DNA of 5,714 nucleotides from Gammaproteobacteria bacterium (GTDB lineage Bacteria > Pseudomonadota > Gammaproteobacteria > SZUA-229): NCBI GenBank assembly GCA_021768055.1, contig JAASSE010000088.1, positions 1 through 5,714 on the forward strand, given 5' to 3'. The translations under genes and the position numbers were made by a program. Below, piece after piece: positions 1 through 5,714 of the stretch (its first letter is position 1; each line of letters opens with the position of its first letter). The notes under the pieces are model-generated. The model saw only the letters and a list, made by a program, of their open reading frames with translations. It was not told the DNA's origin and searched no databases.

Positions 1-60
1 AGGTTTATGGAAACATAAATGACTGCATATTATCAAGACAACCAGAAAGGGTTCAGGATT

Positions 61-79
61 CCTTACAGATTTCTGAAGG
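61..79 (-). other. Small inverted repeat downstream of the operon
   Basis: The minus-strand transcript would read CCTTCAG, loop AAAT, CTG, a bulged T, then AAGG: a seven-pair hairpin with one bulge about 60 bases after the GTPase stop. No T-run follows on either strand, so it is not a standard intrinsic terminator. It may only protect a 3' end, or be chance. Nothing else in positions 1-141 looks like a gene. Confidence 0.25.
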
Positions 80-141
80 TCGGCTTTGGGTCGTTAGCGG
101 ACATTCATCTGCTATCAAATTTGATTTGTTTTATGGATGTA

Positions 142-1647
142 TCAGCTACTGGTATCGATGGCGGGTTTTTTTTCGATTGTGTCCGTTACAGGACTTTCGA
201 CCACTTTCAGCATTTCCGCCTGTGGCGATTCTTCGATGATGCCCGAGGGATTGGTAAAGCGATCATTCATGGTTTGTACAAACTCGCTGGCATCCGAGGC
301 AACGCCTGCCAGTATGCGACGTGCACGCGATGACCAGCCAGAGGGTGCCGGTTGGAACACGCTGCGCGATGAGCGCGTGTTTCTGAGGAAGGCCTGTTTG
401 ATGTTGCCTGCGAGGATTTCCGTTTCCATGTGACGGGCTACGCGCCTTGCCATGAACCCGCGCATGGTAAAGTGAATGGTACTAACGACGATAACAATCG
501 CTACGGCCTTTAATGTGGACACGACCGGTGCAGTGGTGAAGTCAAAACTGAACAGGCCCCACAAGTTGATCCAGTTACTGATCACTGCCATAACCACGAG
601 TATCGAGCCGATCACGGCCGCGTCACCGGCCAGAACCAGTTTCATCCAGCGACTCATCGCTGCTCTGACCTTTGGCACAACCGTGGTTTCAATATCGCTG
701 GCGATGTGGTCGAGTGCGCCAATGATCCGGTATGAGCGCTCTACTTCTACCTGGTGAATGCGTTCATTTATTTCGGCGAGATCAGTATCGCGTTTTGATT
801 CAAAACGCTTGCGCACTGTTTCATCATCAATCGGAACCGCAGCTTCTTCATTATAAATTGCATAGAAGCGGCCTGCAGTCAGGCCTTTCTGCGCCAGTGC
901 GCGCTGCCAGGCCGCAACCACATCCTCAGGGTTGTCTTCCTTGGCTGCGGTATCTATCTGGTTCAGGATATAAAGAAATTTCTCTGAATCATTACGCCGT
1001 ATGGTATCGCCGACAAGATGATCCAGCGTGTCGTGCATTGCACCCGGCTCCGGGTGCCTGGCATCGAAAAACACCAGCACAAGATCGGAAATATCAATGA
1101 TGTGATTGGTCAGGCGCAAGGTTGCATTGCGTTGATCATCGGCATCAAACCCCGGTGAATCGATCAGTATCTTGCCGCTGACTTTCTCCGAGTCGGAGGT
1201 TTTCATTTGCAGGTAGGCATCTATGCGACGGCCTTCGCCTTCTGCTACCTTATCGATCTCATCGCTCATCTGGTAGAAAGGAAAACGCGGATCGGAATCG
1301 AGCGCGACACCGGGCAATACCCGGCTTTCCTGCTGCGCCGAGTAACATATCACTGTGAACTTGTCATCAACCGCCTGGTTTCCCGTTGCTTGAAGTTTCT
1401 GGCCGAGGAAATGATTGATGAAGGAGGACTTGCCTGCTGAAAAAGTTCCGAGCACGGAAATCATTGGCCACCAGGGTATACGTGTCGCGTAGGATTCGCT
1501 GGTCTTGAGCAAACCCATACGATAGGCAATGCGATCAAGCTTCTTGAAACGAACGACTGCATCCAGCAACAGCGGATTCTCATTTTCCAGGTGAGATTCC
1601 AGCTTGGCCAGTCGTTCGCGAATTGCTTTATCAGCTCTGGCCAGCAT
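142..1647 (-). CDS. Dynamin/EHD-like membrane GTPase
   Basis: This 501-residue protein has a large G domain after a helical N-terminus. G1 is GTFSAGKSS (residues 67-75), G3 is DSPG (163-166) and G4 is NQID (229-232). The style of the G1 region, the DKF segment about 20 residues later and the DLVLVFFDARH strand resemble EHD/dynamin-superfamily GTPases, which bind membranes and oligomerise to bend or scission them. Two hydrophobic helices (about 337-360 and 372-394) with a short loop would insert the protein in the inner membrane with both ends cytoplasmic. A basic stretch (RGFMARRVARH) follows, then a 100-residue tail. The position aligned with the EHD switch-I threonines reads AVDDKF, so the usual G2 Thr may be missing, and G4 has Gln in place of Lys. 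It is the last gene of the operon, with a good ribosome binding site 23 bases after the previous stop. A septin- or Era-like GTPase is a weaker alternative. Confidence 0.88.
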   Translation of the reverse strand: MLARADKAIRERLAKLESHLENENPLLLDAVVRFKKLDRIAYRMGLLKTSESYATRIPWWPMISVLGTFSAGKSSFINHFLGQKLQATGNQAVDDKFTVICYSAQQESRVLPGVALDSDPRFPFYQMSDEIDKVAEGEGRRIDAYLQMKTSDSEKVSGKILIDSPGFDADDQRNATLRLTNHIIDISDLVLVFFDARHPEPGAMHDTLDHLVGDTIRRNDSEKFLYILNQIDTAAKEDNPEDVVAAWQRALAQKGLTAGRFYAIYNEEAAVPIDDETVRKRFESKRDTDLAEINERIHQVEVERSYRIIGALDHIASDIETTVVPKVRAAMSRWMKLVLAGDAAVIGSILVVMAVISNWINLWGLFSFDFTTAPVVSTLKAVAIVIVVSTIHFTMRGFMARRVARHMETEILAGNIKQAFLRNTRSSRSVFQPAPSGWSSRARRILAGVASDASEFVQTMNDRFTNPSGIIEESPQAEMLKVVESPVTDTIEKKPAIDTSS

Positions 1648-1654
1648 GATCAGT

Positions 1655-1660
1655 TCCCTC
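1655..1660 (-). promoter_or_regulatory. Ribosome binding site of the dynamin-like GTPase
   Basis: GAGGGA on the minus strand lies seven bases before the ATG at 1647. It is one of the clearest ribosome binding sites in the operon and supports the chosen start. Confidence 0.6.
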
Positions 1661-1670
1661 GCGGATGGTT

Positions 1671-2744
1671 TCAGTTACCTGGGGCTGCAAGATCAGGATT
1701 TGTCCTCACCGGTAGCGGTGGTGAGGGCATTGGCTGTACATAAATCGGCTGGCCTGCATCCATCGGCAATGGCGGCAACGGACTCGAGTAGGAATCCGAT
1801 GTAAACGGCATCGCATCCCTCATAAAGCCAAACGGGCCACCGGACATGGTGCGGTTCAACCCACCTACGTCACGCTGCATGCCATAAACCGCGCGGTTCA
1901 TGTTATTCATCGTTTGGGTCATATGCGCGAGGTTATTGCTCATCGGCTTCATGGTTTCCATCTGGTAAGACATGGTACGGATGTTTCCTGACATATTACG
2001 CATATCATTAGACATATCACGCATATCCGTGGTCACCTTGGGCGTGGCATCGGATACGATCGTCGCCATCCGCGTCACGCTGTGCGAAAGCACGGCAATA
2101 TCGTGGGTCAGGTGATAAATCAGGTAGAAGCCGTAACCGGCCAGAAGAATGAAGGCAAACATGGTCGGGTAGACCACCATTTCCCAGCGGCGTGCACTCT
2201 TGTCAAACGTATCGGCGAGGCGGCCCAGTGCAGCATCCGGATCTGTGACGTAACCCTGGCTGAGGATTCTTTCAGAAGCAGCAACCTTGGCTTTTGATGC
2301 TTTTTGCTTGACCTCCTTGACGCCTTCCGGTGTTTCTGCTGTTTTTTTCTTGATGATGTCCTCAGCAACGTGCAATTTCCTGAGTTCTTCAATCGCTTTT
2401 TTCTTCTCGGCGGCGGTAGTGGCGCCGGTGATGACTTCATCGAGCGCGCGCTTTTCTTCCTCCACGCTCATGTTTTTCTTGAAAATGCTGGTGGCCGCGG
2501 CCTTTTCATGTTCAGTCAGGGCTTCAGGCTTCGACTCCGCTTTTTTTGCGGCGGCCGGCTTACTGTCTGCGGTCTTTTTCGCAGTCGATTCAGACTTGGC
2601 CGCGGTGGTTTTTGCGGCCGCAGGTTTGCTGCCCCCGGCTGTTTTCTTTACGGCTTCATCCTTGGCCTTGGTGTCGGGTTTGGCAGTCGATTCCGCTGAT
2701 GATTTCTCATCAGAAGAAGCAGGTGGCTTCTTGTCATCAGCCAT
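1671..2744 (-). CDS. Bitopic membrane protein with Lys/Ala-rich arm and Met-rich coiled coil
   Basis: No named family is recognised for this 357-residue protein. Residues 1-75 are a low-complexity, strongly basic Lys/Ala/Ser/Pro tract with KPAAAK motifs, like histone H1-type or AlgP-like tails. Residues about 76-160 are charged and probably helical. One membrane helix lies at about 188-211, preceded by KSARRW, which predicts N-in/C-out. The exterior part (about 216-300) is a heptad-patterned helix whose core positions are mostly methionine, followed by a glycine- and proline-rich tail with PLPPLP and QPMPSPPLP. The basic arm would face the cytoplasm, where it could contact DNA, acidic lipid or the ParA ATPase (inference). 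Only two bases separate it from the DUF302 stop and no clear ribosome binding site is visible, so it probably depends on coupled translation. The low-complexity ends make homology claims unreliable. Confidence 0.82.
   Translation of the reverse strand: MADDKKPPASSDEKSSAESTAKPDTKAKDEAVKKTAGGSKPAAAKTTAAKSESTAKKTADSKPAAAKKAESKPEALTEHEKAAATSIFKKNMSVEEEKRALDEVITGATTAAEKKKAIEELRKLHVAEDIIKKKTAETPEGVKEVKQKASKAKVAASERILSQGYVTDPDAALGRLADTFDKSARRWEMVVYPTMFAFILLAGYGFYLIYHLTHDIAVLSHSVTRMATIVSDATPKVTTDMRDMSNDMRNMSGNIRTMSYQMETMKPMSNNLAHMTQTMNNMNRAVYGMQRDVGGLNRTMSGGPFGFMRDAMPFTSDSYSSPLPPLPMDAGQPIYVQPMPSPPLPVRTNPDLAAPGN
1845..2099 (-). other. Methionine-core heptad coiled coil (encoded segment)
   Basis: Within the coiled-coil membrane protein, hydrophobic residues recur with 3-4 spacing. 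Residues 241, 244, 248, 251, 255, 258, 262 and 265 are all Met except Ile255. After a phase break at Pro267 the pattern resumes at 268, 272, 275, 279, 282, 286, 289, 293, 296 and 300 (Met, Leu or Val). Weaker heptads begin at Ile216. The spacing is read directly from the sequence; oligomer state is not. Confidence 0.7.
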
Positions 2745-2746
2745 AC

Positions 2747-3337
2747 TTAAAATTCGCCGGTAGCGCCTCGGTTCATAATATCAAGAATGATTTTTCTCAC
2801 ATTTTCAGCTTCTTCCTTAAGATCTGCTGGTAGTGGTTTCCCACCCCAGATCATGCCATCCATGTTCAGGGTGTACAGCCATAACTTGCCTTTCTTGTCC
2901 TCGATCAGTGTGATACGACAGGGCAGATAGCTTGAGAATGCGTCATTGTAGTCCAGCATGCGTGCTGCGGTGAGCGCATTACAAAACATGTATATTTTAA
3001 CATACCGATAGGGCTGTTCGCTCATGGCTTCGACTTCCCTGTACAACGGGAGTTCACCGACATTTTTGAAGTTGTGCTCATTGGCTACAAACTTCATGGT
3101 TTCCTCAACATCCTCTGGTGTCATCCCCTCCGCCACGGGTATTTTCCACACTGTGGCCTCAGCCATACTGCCTGTCTCCACCAGTTTCTCGTACATTTCC
3201 AGGTACACATCCATGGACTTGTCTTCGAACTGGTTAAATGCCGCTACCGTGGGCTGTAACTGGATCATGGCGTATACCACGGCAATAACAGCCGCCAGGC
3301 CGATAAGGGCAAACAGGTTACGCAGTAAGTAATACAT
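2747..3337 (-). CDS. Membrane-anchored DUF302 protein
   Basis: This 196-residue protein has one N-terminal hydrophobic helix (about residues 4-26) and a C-terminal domain resembling DUF302 (about 58-165). The recognisable core includes YVKIYMFCNALTAARML, with the family's Cys-Asn pair at 119-120. It is followed by the YLPCRITLIEDKKGKLWLY segment, with Cys140 in the usual leucine-proline-cysteine context and an acidic-glycine turn before the next strand. DUF302 domains have no agreed biochemical role. The helix probably works as an uncleaved anchor with the domain in the periplasm, since Arg6 precedes the membrane segment and no basic cluster follows it. The two cysteines could form a disulfide or bind a ligand there, but this is inference. 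It starts 12 bases after the TPR gene behind a weak GAG, and its stop is two bases before the next gene, so translation is probably coupled. Confidence 0.85.
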   Translation of the reverse strand: MYYLLRNLFALIGLAAVIAVVYAMIQLQPTVAAFNQFEDKSMDVYLEMYEKLVETGSMAEATVWKIPVAEGMTPEDVEETMKFVANEHNFKNVGELPLYREVEAMSEQPYRYVKIYMFCNALTAARMLDYNDAFSSYLPCRITLIEDKKGKLWLYTLNMDGMIWGGKPLPADLKEEAENVRKIILDIMNRGATGEF

Positions 3338-3349
3338 TAAATGGTCTCG

Positions 3350-4249
3350 TTATGATGATGTTTTGGAAGACGTAAGTAGTTGATTCAATTCTTTCGCCTT
3401 GGCTGAATCGAGCCGGCTCAACATCGGCAGCAGACTGCTGGCACGGCGTTTCTGGCCCAGTTTCACCAGTATAGCGGCAGCGTCAAAATAGGCGCCGGCA
3501 GCCTCCTTGCGCTTGCCCTGCCGCAGGTACACGTTACCCAGTTCACCGTAGGCATCATAATTATCACTTGAACGCGCTATCACTTCCTTATAATTCTTGA
3601 TCGACGCTTCGATATTGCCGCGATGGTATTCCTTACGCGCATTGATCCAGATTTCACGCGTTGTCGTCGGCTGCGCCGGTTTGGTTTCCGGCTTTTGCAT
3701 CGGTGGCGGCGGCATCATTTCCCGACGCATCGGCGGCTCCGGCATCATCGGCGGCATTTGCGGCCGGGCCGGCGGGGTCATTTCAGGTGCCATGGCCTGT
3801 GGCGGCATCTGCGGTCGTTCCGGTGGAGTCATTTCCGGTGCCATCATCTGTGGCGGCATCTGCGGCCGGGCCGGTGGAGTCATTTCCGGTGCCATGGCCT
3901 GTGGCGGCATCTGTGGCCGGGTCGGCGGGCGCATTTCAGGTGCCGGGGCGCTACGACGTGGCGGCGGCTGCACCTGGGGCACCGATACCGGGGGGGCGAC
4001 TACAGCGGCAGGCTCACCGGCTTTTTCCACCTCGGTGGCGTCCACCTGGGCAACACGCTCTTCGTCATCACCGCTGTAAACCTCGATGTATTCCCGTACT
4101 TCGTCAAATTCTTCGGACAGATAGGTAATGACTTTGCCTGCCGGCGTATCTTCACCTGTCAGATTGTCCCAATAGACATAGGCATAGGTCAGTGCAAGCA
4201 CAAATATAATGAGGATAATGTTACTGAATATCCATCTGATCAACTTCAT
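3350..4249 (-). CDS. Membrane-anchored TPR protein with Met/Pro-rich repeats
   Basis: This 299-residue protein is predicted to be anchored in the inner membrane by one helix (about residues 6-27). Basic residues before the helix (K2, R5) and acidic ones after it favour N-in/C-out, placing the bulk in the periplasm. An acidic linker (about 30-76) is followed by a proline- and methionine-rich region (about 86-195) with a 17-residue repeat, APEMTPPARPQMPPQMM in its clearest copy. TPR-like helices follow: one at about 198-231, one at 232-265 (YDAYGELGNVYLRQGKRKEA) and a partial third at 266-291. TPRs usually mediate protein-protein contact. A GTG four codons upstream (4261) could also start this frame, but a GGAG is ideally placed for the ATG at 4249. 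The gene follows parA after a 73-base gap with no clear promoter or terminator. No named family beyond TPR is recognised. Confidence 0.85.
   Translation of the reverse strand: MKLIRWIFSNIILIIFVLALTYAYVYWDNLTGEDTPAGKVITYLSEEFDEVREYIEVYSGDDEERVAQVDATEVEKAGEPAAVVAPPVSVPQVQPPPRRSAPAPEMRPPTRPQMPPQAMAPEMTPPARPQMPPQMMAPEMTPPERPQMPPQAMAPEMTPPARPQMPPMMPEPPMRREMMPPPPMQKPETKPAQPTTTREIWINARKEYHRGNIEASIKNYKEVIARSSDNYDAYGELGNVYLRQGKRKEAAGAYFDAAAILVKLGQKRRASSLLPMLSRLDSAKAKELNQLLTSSKTSS
3746..3943 (-). repeat. 51-bp in-frame tandem repeat (17-residue Met/Pro unit)
   Basis: Four head-to-tail units begin at 3943, 3892, 3841 and 3790; the last is incomplete. Each full unit is 51 bases and encodes APEM-x-PP-x-RPQMPPQ-x-M. 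The second and third units differ at about six of 51 bases, so the array is recent or homogenised and may vary in copy number between strains. The array makes long open frames on the opposite strand, which are not genes. Confidence 0.9.
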
Positions 4250-4255
4250 AATCAT

Positions 4256-4259
4256 CTCC
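4256..4259 (-). promoter_or_regulatory. Ribosome binding site deciding the TPR-gene start
   Basis: GGAG on the minus strand is followed by ATGATT and then ATG at 4249, a six-base spacer. The site lies inside the longer reading frame that begins with GTG at 4261, and it argues for the shorter start (MKLIRW). An intervening ATG at 4255 is too close to the site to use it. Confidence 0.65.
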
Positions 4260-4322
4260 ACTATCAGTTGTTCGTTTCAGACCGGGATGAATACAATGAA
4301 ACGCCGGCCGGATAACACGTCA

Positions 4323-4955
4323 TCAATACAATATTTTTGCCAGGTTCTTCATCTCGCGAGCAGCCTTGCACTTCGGATCCTGCTCGAATACCGCCAGACC
4401 TTCACTGAATGAACGGCGGTAAGCCGTGCGCTGATATAAACGCACATCCAGATGATCAATATTCGGCAGCATCTGCAGCGCCTCTTCCGCTTCTCCTGTT
4501 TCGCGCACCCCGATGTGGGTATCCGCGCGATTGATAAAACCCAGTATTTCGGGTTTATTTTTCTTGTTGATTGCAGACATCACAATTTTTACAAAGCGTT
4601 GAGTCGACCAGATATCCGCCTGGCTGGGCTGCACCGGAATCAATATGCGCTTCGCCATCGATATTGCCGCTTCCAGTTGCGGCATATTGGTCGCACTGAC
4701 ATCGGCGATCAAATGCGGCTTTTTTTTGCCTTTACTCTTAACCAGTTGCTCGAGTTCTTCGATATCGTCGGACACATCGAACAATGGCCCAAAACCGTCT
4801 TCTTCGCGTATTTCAACGGTGTCCGTTAGCGTTGCCTGCGGATCCAGGTCGAACACACGCACACCGGCTTTATCATGTGCCAGCCAAACCGCGAGATTAA
4901 ATGCTACTGTACTTTTTCCTGTTCCTCCTTTCAGGTTACCGATCACGGTCAACAT
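4323..4955 (-). CDS. ParA-family ATPase, short orphan type
   Basis: This is a 210-residue cytoplasmic P-loop ATPase of the ParA/MinD superfamily. The deviant Walker A motif KGGTGKST is at residues 9-16, including signature Lys9 and Lys14. The A' motif (FDLDPQAT) is at 35-42 and the Walker B strand ends at Asp85. A typical ParA segment, IPVQPSQADIW, lies at 106-116, and the C-terminal R-x-AYRRSFSEGLAVFE signature at 177-191. The length matches short ParA proteins with no N-terminal DNA-binding helix-turn-helix, and there is no MinD-type amphipathic tail. Such ATPases usually dimerise on ATP, bind nucleoid DNA and position plasmids or protein complexes. Unusually, the residues after Asp85 are VSA rather than the common PP or PG. 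No ParB or centromere repeats are visible, so plasmid partition is unlikely; positioning of the protein complex encoded by this operon is the inference. The start is supported by a strong ribosome binding site. Confidence 0.93.
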   Translation of the reverse strand: MLTVIGNLKGGTGKSTVAFNLAVWLAHDKAGVRVFDLDPQATLTDTVEIREEDGFGPLFDVSDDIEELEQLVKSKGKKKPHLIADVSATNMPQLEAAISMAKRILIPVQPSQADIWSTQRFVKIVMSAINKKNKPEILGFINRADTHIGVRETGEAEEALQMLPNIDHLDVRLYQRTAYRRSFSEGLAVFEQDPKCKAAREMKNLAKILY

Positions 4956-4961
4956 TCAAAA

Positions 4962-4968
4962 CCCCTTA
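4962..4968 (-). promoter_or_regulatory. Ribosome binding site of the ParA gene overlapping the upstream stop
   Basis: On the minus strand the sequence reads TAAGGGG, then TTTTGA, then ATG. The purine-rich AAGGGG core shares its first bases with the stop codon of the upstream gene and sits six bases from the ATG. This fixes the ParA start and suggests coupled translation of the two genes. Confidence 0.65.
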
Positions 4969-5714
4969 ATTTTCAGGCTTGGCTGCAGCTGATGATTTCG
5001 GTGTCAGCTCTGTCAGCTGCTTTTCAACGGACTTGTAATCCGAAGGTATAGCAAACATCGCCGGCTTGATTTTCTCAACCTTGATGTTGCGCAGTTCATC
5101 GACGGCGCCGCCTTCTGCCTGCTGGCGTACCACAATACCAAGTTTGGCGTCATACCACTGAACACCATGCACACTGCTGCCATCGGGCGCCATCACGATC
5201 ATGTCTACTTTCCACACCTTGCGGCCGTCAAATTCCTGATCCTCCAGTATTTTCGCATCCAGTACAGTGCCGTCAGGATTTTCCTGGCGCAGCGGGATGC
5301 CGTACTGCTTGTCGATCCATTGAAATATGTGTTGGTCCTTACCATCAACCGCAAGGGTAATTAACCATTTGTCAGTCTTGCGCCCGTTGATGCTGGTTTG
5401 CTTCAGGCGCGTGCATTCTGCTTTGGGGAAATTGTCACAGGGCTGCGCCTTGGTATCGGCTTTCTTTGTTACTGGTCGCACCTGGTTTTCTGTCAGATCA
5501 CGTTCGACGTATACCTTGCTCTCGGTATCCAGCCAGATGACCTTGTTTTTTTCGTTGTCGAATATCTGCACCATGGGTACACCCTGGTCCAGGTATTCAA
5601 ACCGTACTTTGCCCTCATCCCAGAATATGCGGGCATGACTGATATCGCTACCTCGAAGCTGTACTGCATCGGCTGTAAATGAAACCGCTGTTACATTCAG
5701 CGAAAGGCATGTGC
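4966..5714 (-). CDS. Exported LolA/DUF4412-like protein, 5' end outside window
   Basis: The reading frame stays open to the window edge, giving 248 visible residues. No in-frame ATG or GTG precedes the ATG at 5574, and clear domain sequence lies upstream of it, so that ATG is internal and the true start is beyond 5714. The first visible residues (TCLSLNVTAVSFTA then DAVQ) look like the end of a signal peptide with cleavage after FTA, implying a periplasmic protein. The segment MVQIFDNEKNKVIWLD followed by a KVYVERD strand resembles DUF4412/LolA-type beta-sheet proteins, as does the late FAIPSDYK motif. Two cysteines eight residues apart (CDNFPKAEC) could form a disulfide. A roughly 48-residue unit is repeated twice in the C-terminal half. 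The tail is Ala/Lys/Pro-rich. The function is unknown; lipid or hydrophobic-ligand binding is only an analogy to LolA. It is the first visible gene of the operon, ten bases before the ParA gene. Confidence 0.82.
   Translation of the reverse strand, partial: TCLSLNVTAVSFTADAVQLRGSDISHARIFWDEGKVRFEYLDQGVPMVQIFDNEKNKVIWLDTESKVYVERDLTENQVRPVTKKADTKAQPCDNFPKAECTRLKQTSINGRKTDKWLITLAVDGKDQHIFQWIDKQYGIPLRQENPDGTVLDAKILEDQEFDGRKVWKVDMIVMAPDGSSVHGVQWYDAKLGIVVRQQAEGGAVDELRNIKVEKIKPAMFAIPSDYKSVEKQLTELTPKSSAAAKPEN
5083..5388 (-). repeat. Internal protein duplication in the DUF4412-like gene
   Basis: Two consecutive units of about 48 residues align. The first begins NGRKTDKW (from 5388) and the second DGRKVWKV (from 5229). 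Shared landmarks are GRK at the start, a DG turn, H-x-x-QW-x-D, G-I-x-x-RQ and a following G-x-V. About one third of positions are identical with a one-residue gap, by eye. This suggests two copies of one beta-hairpin unit stacked in the same sheet. Confidence 0.6.

Noticed and set aside
4..19. Hairpin TTTATG-GAAA-CATAAA at the window edge
   Set aside because: Only six mainly A-T pairs, without a T-tract or GC-rich stem; not a credible terminator.
114..125. Perfect 12-bp palindrome ATCAAATTTGAT downstream of the GTPase stop
   Set aside because: AT-rich and short, with no promoter next to it and no T-run; chance is likely.
19..433. Plus-strand frames near the left edge
   Set aside because: Mostly opposite the 3' end of the GTPase gene, with no domain, ribosome binding site or signal sequence.
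2287..2763. Plus-strand frames opposite the Lys/Ala-rich gene, encoding Phe/Ala/Ser-rich products
   Set aside because: AAG/GCC-rich codons on one strand automatically give open Phe/Ala frames on the other; no independent support.
3746..3943. CRISPR-like spacing of repeats
   Set aside because: The units are contiguous, without spacers, and in frame in a protein gene.
3597..4315. Three long overlapping plus-strand open frames opposite the TPR gene, rich in Gly/Arg/His/Ala/Ser
   Set aside because: They are the complement of the 51-bp Pro/Met repeat, have low-complexity products and no ribosome binding site, and compete with a well-supported minus-strand gene.
4250..4322. Internal promoter or terminator in the 73-base gap between the ParA and TPR genes
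   Set aside because: No convincing -35/-10 pair and no hairpin with T-run; the CCGGCCGG palindrome has no loop.
142..5714. Magnetosome or plasmid-partition locus
   Set aside because: A TPR protein and a ParA are present, but no recognisable Mam protein, actin-like filament protein, ParB or centromere repeats are seen.

Overview
All coding in this window lies on the minus strand, in six consecutive genes read from high to low coordinates. The genes are closely packed: gaps are 10, 73, 12, 2 and 23 bases. The spacing, shared direction and moderate GC content suggest one operon from a Gram-negative bacterium. A gammaproteobacterium seems most likely from the AlgP-like lysine/alanine tract and periplasmic-type proteins, but the sequence does not fix the species. 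No RNA gene, transposon, CRISPR array or phage gene is visible.

Layout in transcription order: (1) 5714-4966, the 5'-truncated gene of an exported LolA/DUF4412-like protein with an internal duplication. (2) 4955-4323, a short ParA-type ATPase. (3) 4249-3350, a single-pass membrane protein with a methionine/proline tandem repeat and C-terminal TPRs. (4) 3337-2747, a membrane-anchored DUF302 protein. (5) 2744-1671, a bitopic membrane protein with a lysine/alanine-rich cytoplasmic arm and a methionine-rich coiled coil, predicted periplasmic. (6) 1647-142, a dynamin/EHD-like GTPase with a C-terminal two-helix membrane segment. Positions 1-141, downstream of the last stop, hold no supported gene, only small inverted repeats.

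Taken together (inference), the cluster looks like an uncharacterised inner-membrane and envelope module. It has two cytoplasmic nucleotide switches: a ParA positioning ATPase and a membrane-inserted dynamin-like GTPase. Three membrane proteins (TPR, DUF302, coiled coil) are predicted to project into the periplasm, and one protein is exported. No ParB is present. The lysine-rich cytoplasmic arm of gene 5 is the best candidate in the window for a ParA partner. A membrane-remodelling or complex-positioning role is plausible but not shown by sequence alone.
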